Part shown: piece by piece, positions 34,668-43,083 of the stretch
Layout: every line of letters begins with the position of its first letter
Position numbering within the stretch: the first letter of the stretch is position 1
Made by a program: the position numbers and the translations under genes
Notes under the pieces: model-generated
Seen by the model: only the letters and a program-made list of their open reading frames with translations
Databases searched by the model: none
What the model was told of the DNA's origin: nothing
Assembly (NCBI RefSeq): GCF_013450295.1
Contig: NZ_SKBR01000003.1
Span: 124,001 to 188,000 of the forward strand
DNA length: 64,000 nucleotides
Direction of reading: 5' to 3'
Source of the DNA: Streptomyces sp. AJS327
Lineage (GTDB): Bacteria > Actinomycetota > Actinomycetes > Streptomycetales > Streptomycetaceae

Positions 34668-34865
34668 ATGACTGACCGGAACCCTCCAGACCGCGACCGC
34701 CGCGCCGCCCCCGGCGCCGCGCCGCCCCCGACGACCGCGCGGCCCCCGAAGCCGAGCGGACGCCCGAAGCCGGACCCACACCGGAGCCCGGGCCCACACC
34801 GGAGCCCGGGCCCACACCAGAGCCCGGGCCCACACCAGAGATCGAGCGGACCGGGAGCACCATGA
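34668..34865 (+). CDS. short repeat-encoded ORF coupling copCD to dtpA
   Basis: A 65-residue Pro/Arg/His-rich peptide (MTDRNPPDRDRRAAPG...) starting 14 bases after the CopC-CopD stop; its TGA overlaps the ATG of dtpA (ATGA). The second half is four 18-bp repeats encoding PHRSPG, PHRSPG, PHQSPG, PHQRSS. It may be a real peptide, a device that carries ribosomes from copCD into dtpA, or chance. No Shine-Dalgarno is strong. No homologue is known to me. Confidence 0.4.
   Translation: MTDRNPPDRDRRAAPGAAPPPTTARPPKPSGRPKPDPHRSPGPHRSPGPHQSPGPHQRSSGPGAP
34775..34846 (+). repeat. 18-bp tandem repeat, four units
   Basis: Units at 34775-34792, 34793-34810, 34811-34828 and 34829-34846; the first two are identical (cccacaccggagcccggg), the third has one change and the fourth differs in its last six bases. 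Lies within the short ORF upstream of dtpA. Probably variable in copy number between strains (inference). Confidence 0.85.
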
Positions 34866-36520
34866 ACACGGACCAGACGGGAGACACGGAACCGGTGGCC
34901 GAGACGGGTGGAGCAGACGAGGTGGCCGAGACGAGCGGCACCTCCGGAACGACCGTACCGGCCGGGAAAAGCGCGAAAGCCGGGACGAGCGGGAAGGCCG
35001 GGAGGAGCGCGAAGGCCGGGAAGGCCGGGAAGAGCGGGAAGGGCGCACCGGGCGCGGACGCCCGGAAGGGCGCGCGGGGGGGCACGGGCGGGAAGGCCGG
35101 GCGGGGCGCTGGCGGCGGACCGGCCAGAAAGGGCGAGGGGGACGCGGCGAGCGGACAGCCCTCGGCGAGCGGGCGGGACGCCGAGACCGGGCGGAACGCC
35201 GAGACCGGAGGCCGGTTCTCCCGCCGGACGCTGCTGGGGAGCGCGGGCGCCGCCGGTCTGGCCCTGGGGGGCGCGGGCGGGGCGTACGGCAGGGCGCTCA
35301 CCGAGGAGACGCCCACTCCGCTGGCCGCCCTCGGCTCGGAGGCGGTGCCGTTCCACGGCACCCACCAGCCGGGCATCACCACCCCCCAGCAGTCGTACGG
35401 GCAACTGATCGCCTTCGATCTCGTTCCCGGCGCGGGCCGGAAGCAGGCGATCACGGTGATGCGCCACTGGTCCGACACCGCACGGCGGCTGATGGCGGGC
35501 GAACGGCTGCCCGGCCGGGCCGACCCGCTGATCGGCGCGGACGCCGGACCGTCCGCGCTGACCGTCACCTTCGGCTTCGGGCGGAGCTTCTTCCGGCGTA
35601 CCGGTCTGCTGGCCGCGCTGCCGGAGGAGCTGGCCCCGCTGCCGGAGTTCTCCGCCGACGTACTGGACAGGGACCGGTCGGACGGGGACCTGTGGATCCA
35701 GATCGGTGCCAACGACGCGCTCGTCGCCCAGAACGCGCTGCGCGCGCTCCAGCGCGCGGCCGACGAGGCGGGCCGCGCCTCCTCTGACGCTTCCGGCAGC
35801 AAGGACGGCTCGGGCAGCGAGGGCGGCTCGGGTGGCTCGAACCGGTCGGGCGCGCGAGGGAAGATCGTGCGCCCCCGGTGGCAGATGAGCGGCTTCAACC
35901 GCTCCCCGGGCGCCACCGCGAACCCGATGACCGTCCGTAACCTGATGGGTCAGGTGGACGGGACCAACAACCCCCGTCCGGAGGACCCGGACTTCGGAGA
36001 GCGGGTCTTCGTGCCGTCCTCCGGATCGCCCGCCTGGATGCGTGGCGGCTCGTACGCCGTGGTGCGGCGGATCCGCATGCTGCTGGACGACTGGGAGGAC
36101 CTGCCGCTGGCCCGGCAGGAGCGGGTGATCGGCCGCCGCAAGTCCGACGGCGCCCCGCTGACCGGCGGCGAGGAACGCACCGAACCGGATCTGGAACGGG
36201 AGCGCCCGGACGGCTCCCGGGTCATCGCGGCCGACGCCCACGTACGGGTGTCCGCGCCCGCCACGAACGGCGGTGCCGCGATGCTGCGGCGTCCGTTCTC
36301 GTACCACGACGGGCTTCGCCCGGACGGGGCGCCGGACGCGGGGCTGCTGTTCATCGCCTGGCAGGCCGATCCGCTGCGCGGCTTCGTGCCGGTCCAGCGA
36401 AAACTGGACAGCGGCGACGCGCTCTCCCGCTTCATCCGGCACGAGGCCAGCGCCCTGTTCGCCGTTCCGGGCGGCGCGGCGGAGGGCGAGTACGTCGGGC
36501 AGCGGCTGCTGGAGGGCTGA
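34862..36520 (+). CDS. dtpA: Tat-exported dye-decolorizing peroxidase DtpA
   Basis: A haem peroxidase of 552 residues, A-type DyP family. The distal Asp is D366 in GQVDGTNN; the proximal haem ligand is H460 (DAHVRV); RRPFSYHDG and EYVGQRLLEG are diagnostic. The Tat motif FSRRTLLG has its arginine pair at 121-122, far from the start: residues 1-117 are Lys/Ala/Gly-rich repeats (GKAGRSAKAGKAGKSGKG). Either export tolerates this or the true start is further in; no good ribosome-binding site lies closer. A Ser/Gly insertion occurs at about 305-335. In S. lividans the homologue works with the copper protein GlxA and is co-encoded with ecuc and sco. Confidence 0.93.
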   Translation: MNTDQTGDTEPVAETGGADEVAETSGTSGTTVPAGKSAKAGTSGKAGRSAKAGKAGKSGKGAPGADARKGARGGTGGKAGRGAGGGPARKGEGDAASGQPSASGRDAETGRNAETGGRFSRRTLLGSAGAAGLALGGAGGAYGRALTEETPTPLAALGSEAVPFHGTHQPGITTPQQSYGQLIAFDLVPGAGRKQAITVMRHWSDTARRLMAGERLPGRADPLIGADAGPSALTVTFGFGRSFFRRTGLLAALPEELAPLPEFSADVLDRDRSDGDLWIQIGANDALVAQNALRALQRAADEAGRASSDASGSKDGSGSEGGSGGSNRSGARGKIVRPRWQMSGFNRSPGATANPMTVRNLMGQVDGTNNPRPEDPDFGERVFVPSSGSPAWMRGGSYAVVRRIRMLLDDWEDLPLARQERVIGRRKSDGAPLTGGEERTEPDLERERPDGSRVIAADAHVRVSAPATNGGAAMLRRPFSYHDGLRPDGAPDAGLLFIAWQADPLRGFVPVQRKLDSGDALSRFIRHEASALFAVPGGAAEGEYVGQRLLEG

Positions 36521-36526
36521 GCCCGG

Positions 36527-36604
36527 CCACCACCATCCGGCCCACGGCCCCGCGCGGGTGCCCGGTGCGGGTGCGGCCGTGCGAGTGCGGGGCCGGGGTG
36601 GTGG
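36527..36604. terminator. compound stem-loop after dtpA
   Basis: CCACCACC (36527-36534) pairs with GGTGGTGG (36597-36604), and inside it GGCCCCGC (36546-36553) with GCGGGGCC (36587-36594). It ends the copper operon and insulates pheA. No T-run. Confidence 0.65.
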
Positions 36605-36707
36605 GGTGCCACGGGGGCTCCGTGCCCGGTGTCCGGAAGTGCTCATCGGGGTGCCCGGAGCGTGAGACGCGGTGCGGCCCCTCCCGGGGCGCGACTACCG
36701 TGATCGC

Positions 36708-37649
36708 ATGAGCCCCGCGATCACTCCCGCCAACGGCTACACCTACCTCGGTCCCGAGGGCACCTTCACCGAGGCGGCCCTGCACACCCTGCCCGAGGCG
36801 GCCACCCGGCAGCTCGTCCCGATGGTCTCGGTGGCGGCGGCGCTGGACACCGTGCGGGACGGCGAGGCGGCGGCGGCCTTCGTGCCGATCGAGAACTCGG
36901 TGGAGGGCGGGGTCACCGCGACGCTGGACGAACTGGCCCGGGGCCGCCAGCTGATGATCTACCGCGAGGTGCTGCTGCCGATCACCTTCGCGCTGCTGGT
37001 GCGCCCGGGCACGAAGCTGACCGACGTCAAGACGGTGACCGGCCACCCGGTGGCCCAGCCGCAGGTGCGCCAGTGGCTGGCCCGGGAGCTGCCCGAGGCG
37101 GTGTGGGAGTCGGCGGCCTCGAACGCGGACGGCGCCCGCCTCGTCCAGGAGGGCCGGTACGACGCCGCCTTCGCGGGGGAGTTCGCCGCCGCGACCTACG
37201 GTCTGGAGCCGCTGGTCACCCGGATCCACGACGCGGAGAACGCGGCGACCCGGTTCGTCCTGGTCGGACGCCCCGCGCGGCCCGCCGCGCCGACGGGGGC
37301 CGACAAGACCTCGGTGGTCTTCTGGCTCCGGGAGGACCACCCCGGCGCGCTGCTGGAGCTGCTCCAGGAGTACTCCTCGCGCGGCGTCAACATGATGCGT
37401 ATCGAGTCCCGCCCCACGGGCGAGGGAATCGGGCGGTACTGCTTCTCCGTGGACTGCGAGGGGCATGTGCAGGACCGCCGGGTGGGCGATGTGCTGATGG
37501 GTTTGAAGCGTGCCTGCCAGCGGGTGCGCTTCCTCGGCTCCTATCCGCGCGCCGACGAGGTGGGCCCGACGGTCCGGCCGGGCACCCGGGACGAGGACTT
37601 CCTGGAGGCCGCCGACTGGCTGGGCCGCTGCCTGGACGGCCGCTGCTAG
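36708..37649 (+). CDS. pheA: prephenate dehydratase
   Basis: A 313-residue monofunctional enzyme converting prephenate to phenylpyruvate in phenylalanine synthesis. The N-terminal periplasmic-binding-like fold contains YLGPEGTFTEAAL, VPIENSVEGGV and the catalytic TRF in ENAATRFVLVG (about 177-187). The C-terminal ACT domain (about 204-285) carries the Phe-sensing GALLELLQEYSSRGVNMMRIESRP. ATG 36708 is six bases downstream of TACCGT (36696-36701), a good -10, so the mRNA is probably leaderless. Not coupled to another gene. Confidence 0.95.
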   Translation: MSPAITPANGYTYLGPEGTFTEAALHTLPEAATRQLVPMVSVAAALDTVRDGEAAAAFVPIENSVEGGVTATLDELARGRQLMIYREVLLPITFALLVRPGTKLTDVKTVTGHPVAQPQVRQWLARELPEAVWESAASNADGARLVQEGRYDAAFAGEFAAATYGLEPLVTRIHDAENAATRFVLVGRPARPAAPTGADKTSVVFWLREDHPGALLELLQEYSSRGVNMMRIESRPTGEGIGRYCFSVDCEGHVQDRRVGDVLMGLKRACQRVRFLGSYPRADEVGPTVRPGTRDEDFLEAADWLGRCLDGRC

Positions 37650-38036
37650 ACCGGCTGTTGGCAGGGGAGCACCGGACCTCCCGCCCCGGTCACCGGCTCC
37701 CGGTTCCCGGCTCCGGACCGTCCGGGGTCACGCGCCGCGTTCCAGCCACGGCGTCCGACGTAAGGCATCCCACGTACCGCCACCGGCGGTCGCGACCGGC
37801 CCGGCCGCCGTGCCCGGACGGGCGGGGCACCGGACGGGCGGGGGCATCGGACGGGCGGGGGCAGAGGTCAGCGCTCCGGGCCCCGCTGATCCAGCGGTCG
37901 GGAACGGTCGCGGGGCGGGCGGAGACCGTCAGGGGCGATCGATACCGGGCGGAGGGAACGGCGGGATCGGACGGCCGGGCAAGGGGTTCGGGAGCTGAGC
38001 TGGTGTGGGGCGCTCCGGGAAGCCGCCCGGGGTGGG

Positions 38037-38348
38037 TTGTCCACAAAGTTATCCACAGGTCGTCTCACCAGCCTGTGCACAAGCGGGCGCACCATCCGGA
38101 CACTATCGACAAAACGGCATGCAGACCCCAGGGTGCTCCACAGCACCCCAGAGTGTCACTGGCCCCCTCAATTCCCTTGATCAACACGTGGGATACCTGA
38201 ATCGCACGCGTTTACCTGCGGATTTCTCCGACGTATCGGAAATTGCGGACAGTGGATCGCGTGGCCCCGGAACCCGCGACTTCCACATCCACAGCCCGGC
38301 AAGGCGCCCTGTGGATATTCGAGGTTCCACTCTTCAACCTGTGGATAA
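38037..38348. promoter_or_regulatory. cluster of DnaA boxes outside oriC
   Basis: Exact boxes: TTGTCCACA (38037-38045, plus), TTATCCACA (38049-38057, plus) and TTATCCACA (38340-38348, minus). One-mismatch boxes: TTGTGCACA (38074-38082, minus) and ATATCCACA (38310-38318, minus). ACATCCACA (38285-38293) is weaker. Most are followed by GG. The first two are 3 bases apart. Neighbours are pheA and serS, not dnaA/dnaN, so this is not the replication origin. A datA- or DARS-like titration or control locus is the natural reading. Confidence 0.8.
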
Positions 38349-39265
38349 CTCACGCCCGAACGGTCAGCCCCCGAGCGGATTCCCCCGCCTTCGGACCTAT
38401 TCCCGGGCCCCCGAGCCCCCGGCGGACGGCCCGACGGGAAGCACCGGAGAAGCGTCAGGGAACCACCGCCGAGGAGAAGGCGCACCCGGGACGCACCCGG
38501 GTTCCCTGCGACCCCGTGACATTCCACCGCTCCGCGTATCCCCCACAGCCGTATCCAGTTCAGGGCAATTCATCCGATTCAGGCCGTTTTATTGCGCATC
38601 GCCCCGCGCGCACCGCCATCCCATTCACCTCCCCCTCCCCCACGCACTCCCCCTCACCCCGCACACGTCACCCGGCCCTCCGTGCGCCCCCGCGCACCGA
38701 GGCACCGCGATTGCCGCCGGAACCCCACTCGCACCACCCATCTCCGCGCACCACCGCTCACCCCGCACACCCCGCACACCCCACCCATCCCGCACGCCTC
38801 CCCACGCCCCTTCGCCCTCCGCCTTCCGCCCCACACCCCCCTCCTCGCGTTTCCCTCTCTCCCACCGTCGCCGCACCCCGGATCGGCCCTCCTCAAACCG
38901 CTCCACCCACGGAGCCAATGAAAATTCCCAAACCGCCGTAAAACTCCGGTAAATCAACGCTCTATCCCGCAGCTCCGCAATGCTTCCCCCGCTGCGCCGC
39001 GCCTCCCCGCAACCGTCGCCCCGAGGCCGGACGCCCTCTGCCGCCTATCCCCGGATATCCCTGTTTCGCTCTGGTTCCTCCCCGCGCTCCGCCGGTTCTT
39101 CCCGGGTCTCCGCCAACTCCCGCGAGGATCCGTGCATCCGCCCCGGACCCCGTGCCGCCCGCCCCGTGCCGCTCCGATATCGCCCCCGGGTTTCCGGTCT
39201 CCCCGCACCTCTCCAGCCCCACTTCCCGTCCCACTTTCCCCGTCCTTCGCCCCTTCCGACCCGCC

Positions 39266-39312
39266 CCGCCCCTTCCGGCATTCCGGCTCCGCTCCGCCCC
39301 TTCCGGCATTCC
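39266..39312 (+). repeat. 19-bp direct repeat in the pyrimidine tract
   Basis: ccgccccttccggcattcc occurs at 39266-39284 and 39294-39312 within the C/T-rich interval upstream of serS. Confidence 0.8.
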
Positions 39313-39579
39313 CCTCTTCCGTCCCCGTTCCGGCTGGGACACCGCTGCCGCGGCGCGTCACAATTCCGCTCGGCTTTCCCGAACGCCAGCCGGCCCCGCA
39401 CCGGATACGGCGGACCGGAAAACCGCGGCCACACCGGCGGCCATCTCCACGGAGCGCCACGAGAACACCCGGGGAACTCCACGGGGAACGGCACGAGGAA
39501 CGCCACGGGATAAACCGGGTGAACCCCTCCGTTGGTCGGTCCGTGGAGACGGTGAGCGGCGCACCGGTACCCTGACGGG

Positions 39580-40875
39580 GTGATTGACCTTCGTCTGCTT
39601 CGTGAGGACCCCGACCGTGTACGCGCCTCGCAGCGCGCCCGTGGAGAGGACGTCGAACTCGTCGACTCCCTGCTCTCCGCGGATGAACGACGCAGGTCAT
39701 CCAGCGCCCGCTTCGACGAACTGCGCGCCGAGCAGAAGCAGCTGGGCAAGCGCGTTCCGAAGGCCAGCGGGGACGAGAAGGCGGAGCTGCTCCAGCGCGC
39801 CGGTCAGCTCTCCTCCGAGGTCAAGGCCGCTGACGCGGAGCGGGACGCGGCCGAGGAGGAGACCCAGCGGCTGCTGCTGCGCCTCGCCAACCTGGTGCAC
39901 CCCGAGGTGCCGGTGGGCGGGGAGGAGGACTACACGGTCCGCGAGACGATCGGCGTACCGCGTGACTTCGCCGCCGAGGGCTTCGAGCCGCGGGACCACC
40001 TGGAGCTCGGCCAGCTGCTCGGCGCCATCGACGTGGAGCGCGGCGCCAAGGTGTCCGGCTCCCGCTTCTACTTCCTGACCGGCGTCGGCGCGCAGCTGGA
40101 ACTCGCCCTGGTCAACGCCGCCATCAACCGGGCCAGCGAGGCGGGCCTCACGCCGATGCTGACGCCCGCGCTGGTGAAGCCGGAGACCATGGCGGGCACC
40201 GGCTTCCTCGGCCAGGCGGCCCAGGACGTCTACCACCTGGACAAGGACGACCTGTACCTGGTGGGCACCTCCGAGGTCGCGCTCGCGGGCTACCACATGG
40301 ACGAGATCATCGACGCGGACCGCCTCCCGCTGCGGTACGCCGCCTTCTCGCCCTGCTTCCGCCGGGAGGCCGGTTCGTACGGCAAGGACACCCGGGGGAT
40401 CTTCCGGGTGCACCAGTTCGACAAGGTCGAGATGTTCTCGTACGTCGCGCCGGAGGAGTCCGAGGCGGAGCACCTGCGGCTGCTGGAGTGGGAGAAGGAG
40501 TGGCTCTCCGCGCTGGAGCTGCCGTTCCAGGTGATCGACGTGGCCACCGGCGACCTCGGCGCCTCGGCCGCCCGGAAGTACGACTGCGAGGCGTGGATTC
40601 CCACCCAGGGCAAGTTCCGGGAGCTGACCTCGACCTCGGACTGCACCGAGTTCCAGTCCCGGCGGCTGTCGATCCGGATGCGGGAGCCGAGCGAGGGCGG
40701 CGGCGCGGGCAAGGTCCGACCGCTGGCCACGCTGAACGGAACGCTCTGCGCCGTCCCGCGCACGATCATCGCGCTGCTGGAGAACCACCAGCGGGCGGAC
40801 GGCTCGGTCTGGCTGCCGCCGGTGCTCCGCCCGTACCTGGGCGGTCGCGAGGCGCTGGAACCGGTCGCCGGGTGA
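39580..40875 (+). CDS. serS: seryl-tRNA synthetase
   Basis: Class IIa aminoacyl-tRNA synthetase of 431 residues. The N-terminal coiled-coil arm (about 25-105) contacts the long variable arm of tRNA-Ser. Motif 2 is FRREAGSYGKDTRGIFRVHQFDKVE (about 259-283), and motif 3 is NGTLCAVPRTIIALLENHQ (about 385-404). TSEVALAGYH and TSDCTEFQSRR line the Ser-AMP site. GTG 39580 is six bases after TACCCT (39568-39573), so the mRNA is probably leaderless. The stop overlaps the next gene by 4 bases (GTGA). Confidence 0.97.
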   Translation: MIDLRLLREDPDRVRASQRARGEDVELVDSLLSADERRRSSSARFDELRAEQKQLGKRVPKASGDEKAELLQRAGQLSSEVKAADAERDAAEEETQRLLLRLANLVHPEVPVGGEEDYTVRETIGVPRDFAAEGFEPRDHLELGQLLGAIDVERGAKVSGSRFYFLTGVGAQLELALVNAAINRASEAGLTPMLTPALVKPETMAGTGFLGQAAQDVYHLDKDDLYLVGTSEVALAGYHMDEIIDADRLPLRYAAFSPCFRREAGSYGKDTRGIFRVHQFDKVEMFSYVAPEESEAEHLRLLEWEKEWLSALELPFQVIDVATGDLGASAARKYDCEAWIPTQGKFRELTSTSDCTEFQSRRLSIRMREPSEGGGAGKVRPLATLNGTLCAVPRTIIALLENHQRADGSVWLPPVLRPYLGGREALEPVAG

Positions 40876-41867
40876 GCGGGGCGCTGAGCGGCCGGTCCGC
40901 CCGTTCGAACGGTCCCGCCGGCTCGGGCGGTGCCGCCGAGCCGTCGCCCGGGGCGGCCACCGCCTCCGGGCGGGCGGACCTCCCGGGGCAGGCGGTCGGC
41001 GCCCCCGGCCGGGGCGCGCGGAAGACGCCGGGCGCGGGGGAGGGAGCGGGCGCCTCCGGGCTCGGGCCCTACCGGCTGGTCGCGACCGACCTCGACGGCA
41101 CGCTGCTGCGCGCGGACGAGACGGTGTCCGGGCGGACCCGTGCCGCGCTGGAGGCGGCGGCCGGGCGCGGTGCCGCGCACATCGTGGTCACCGGGCGCGC
41201 GGTGCCGTGGACCCGGCACATCCTCGCCGAACTCGACTACCACGGGCTCGCGGTCTGTAGCCAGGGCGCACAGGTCTACGACGCGGGCGCGGACCGCCTG
41301 CTGACCTCGATGACGCTCGATCGGATGCTGGCGGAGCGCGCCCTGGCCGTCATCGAGGAGCAGGTGGGACAGCTGGCCCTGGCCGTCTCCCGGGACGGGC
41401 TGGACGGCGAGGTGCTGGTCGGCCCGGGATACGGACTGGCGGAGCAGCGGCTGGCGGTCGTCCCCTTCACCGACCGTTCCGAAGCCTGGGCGGAGCCGCT
41501 CACCAAGCTCTACGTCCAGCATCCGGCCCTGGGCGACGACGAGTTGGCCATGGCCGTGCGCGCGGTGGCCGGGCAGCTGGTGGACGTGGTGGTGTCCGGC
41601 GAGGGCCTGGTGGAGCTGCTGCCGCTCGGGCTGAACAAGGCGCGGGGGCTGTCGCTGGCAGCCCGTCGGCTGAGGGTCCGCGCCGCGGAGACCATCGCCT
41701 TCGGCGACATGCCGAACGACGTGCCGATGTTCCGCTGGGCGGGACACGGCGTGGCCATGGCCAACGGCCACCCGGAGCTGATCGCCGTGGCGGACGAGGT
41801 CACCGCCTCCCATGAGGAGGACGGCATCGCCGTGGTGCTGGAGCGGCTGCTCACCGAGGCCAGCTGA
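40872..41867 (+). CDS. HAD-superfamily phosphatase, Cof type
   Basis: A 331-residue hydrolase. The HAD motifs are DLDGTLL (nucleophile D73), VTGR, LNKARG and FGDMPNDVPMF (D279); the C2B cap between motifs is of the Cof/YidA type that acts on small phosphorylated metabolites. Residues 1-65 are Gly/Ala/Ser-rich and probably unstructured. The start GTG 40872 overlaps the serS TGA; a later start near YRLVATDLDG would also preserve the domain. Translational coupling to serS is conserved in streptomycetes as far as I recall. The substrate is unknown. Confidence 0.88.
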   Translation: MSGALSGRSARSNGPAGSGGAAEPSPGAATASGRADLPGQAVGAPGRGARKTPGAGEGAGASGLGPYRLVATDLDGTLLRADETVSGRTRAALEAAAGRGAAHIVVTGRAVPWTRHILAELDYHGLAVCSQGAQVYDAGADRLLTSMTLDRMLAERALAVIEEQVGQLALAVSRDGLDGEVLVGPGYGLAEQRLAVVPFTDRSEAWAEPLTKLYVQHPALGDDELAMAVRAVAGQLVDVVVSGEGLVELLPLGLNKARGLSLAARRLRVRAAETIAFGDMPNDVPMFRWAGHGVAMANGHPELIAVADEVTASHEEDGIAVVLERLLTEAS

Positions 41868-41924
41868 GCACCTCCGTCCGGCGGTCACGGTTCAGCGGGG
41901 CGCGCGGTGGGCGTGCGCCGGGAG

Positions 41925-42992
41925 TCACCGCGCGCGCCCGGTGTCGGGGTGGCCGCCAGCGTGGCAGTCGCTGGTGGCCTCGTTCTCGATCCCGGTCCCG
42001 GTCTCGGCGTAGCGCCGGGCGAGCCGGGCCGCGGTGTCGCCCAGCAGCCGCCGCGCCGCCGCCGGTTCCAGCACCTCCACGTCCGCGCCGAACTGGAGGA
42101 GCTGGTGGGCGGCGCCGAGTTCGCGGAAGCCCAGCCGGACGGTGACCCAGTCCTCCGTCCCGCTCTCCTCCCGCTCCGGCGGGTCTGGCGGGTCCGGCGG
42201 GTGAGGCGGGTCCAGCAGGGAGGCGCCGAGGATGCGGGCGAACAGGTCCCAACGGGCCCGCCGTACCCGGGCGGTGACCCGCACCGGGCTGGGCCGCTCC
42301 TCCACCCTGCGCCGCAACTCGGCCCAGATGTCCTCCAGTTCGACGCCCGGTCGGCGGCGCACCGGCGCGTCGACGAGGGTGGCGCGGACGATCCGGTCGG
42401 CGCGGTAGAGGTGTGGCCCGCGCCGCCAGTCGGCGGCCAGATACCAGGTTCCGGCCTTCGCGACCAGCCCGTACGGGTCGAGCGTGTACGCGCGGGCGCG
42501 GTCCGCGCCGCTGTGCCGGTAGCCGACGCGCAGCCGCCGGTCGGTGAAGACGGCGGTACGCAGCACGTCCAGGTCGACGGCGGCACGCGGCCCGGCGAGC
42601 CAGCGGTCCGGGTCGACGAGGACACGTCTGCTGGTCAGTTCGGCCGCCGGGCGGTGCGCCGCCGGAAGCGCGGTCATCACCTTGCGCAGCGCGGAGGCGA
42701 GCGCCGCGTCCAGACCGAGCGCCGCGTGGGTGCCACGTGCCGTCAGGACGAAGAGCGCCCGGGCCTCGTCCGGGGTGAGGCCGGTGACGTCGGTGCGGAA
42801 GCCGGGGAGCAGCGCGATGCCGCCGTGCCGCCCGCGCTCGGCGTAGACCGGGACACCGGCGGCGGAGAGGGCCTCGACGTCGCGGTAGACGGTGCGCCGC
42901 GACACCTCCAGCCGCTCAGCCAGTTCTCCGGCCGGAACCCGGTTCCGGGTCTGGAGGAGCAGCAGGATGGCGAGGAGACGATCGGATTTCAC
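41925..42992 (-). CDS. YafY-type HTH/WYL-domain regulator
   Basis: A 355-residue regulator. VKSDRLLAILLLLQTRNRVPAGELAERLEVSRRTVYRDVEALSAAGVPVYAERGRHGG is a DeoR-like winged helix. The WYL domain includes YTLDPYGLVAKAGTWYLAADW (about 168-188), and a WCX C-terminal domain follows. A short PDPPDPPERE linker sits before the last domain. GTG 42992 begins with the family-typical VKSDRLL; GTG 43010 is an alternative and neither has a good Shine-Dalgarno. It is divergent from the FAD oxidase gene across about 90 bp and is its likely controller. Confidence 0.87.
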   Translation of the reverse strand: MKSDRLLAILLLLQTRNRVPAGELAERLEVSRRTVYRDVEALSAAGVPVYAERGRHGGIALLPGFRTDVTGLTPDEARALFVLTARGTHAALGLDAALASALRKVMTALPAAHRPAAELTSRRVLVDPDRWLAGPRAAVDLDVLRTAVFTDRRLRVGYRHSGADRARAYTLDPYGLVAKAGTWYLAADWRRGPHLYRADRIVRATLVDAPVRRRPGVELEDIWAELRRRVEERPSPVRVTARVRRARWDLFARILGASLLDPPHPPDPPDPPEREESGTEDWVTVRLGFRELGAAHQLLQFGADVEVLEPAAARRLLGDTAARLARRYAETGTGIENEATSDCHAGGHPDTGRAR

Positions 42993-43083
42993 GGCTCCAG
43001 GGTGCGGCACGAAAGACGACGGCGGCTGTCACGTTTTGGCCGCACGCTCTTCCCGTTATCCGGCGTCTCGGAAGGGAGCACCC

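Larger units (their letters stand above)
37650..39579. other. 1.9-kb gene-free interval between pheA and serS
   Basis: No protein-like ORF on either strand: open frames are Pro/Ser/Arg low complexity. Three zones are visible: GC-rich spacer (37650-38020), a DnaA-box cluster (38037-38348), and a long pyrimidine-rich plus strand (about 38550-39350) rich in ccccttcc/cgccccttcc words. The serS -10 box TACCCT (39568-39573) is at the right end. From memory the corresponding gap in S. coelicolor is also unusual, but I could not check this. Confidence 0.75.

Noticed and set aside
32162..36646. Open frame of nearly 1500 codons on the minus strand across the copper genes
   Set aside because: Translation is Arg/Gly/Pro low complexity and antisense to five well-supported plus-strand genes; long antisense frames are a by-product of high GC.
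38037..38348. Chromosomal replication origin (oriC)
   Set aside because: DnaA boxes are present but too few (oriC of Streptomyces has many more), and flanking genes are pheA and serS rather than dnaA, dnaN or recF.
38592..38921. Small Pro/His-rich protein gene in the pheA-serS gap
   Set aside because: The frame is a translation of the pyrimidine-rich tract; no ribosome-binding site, and overlapping frames are equally open.
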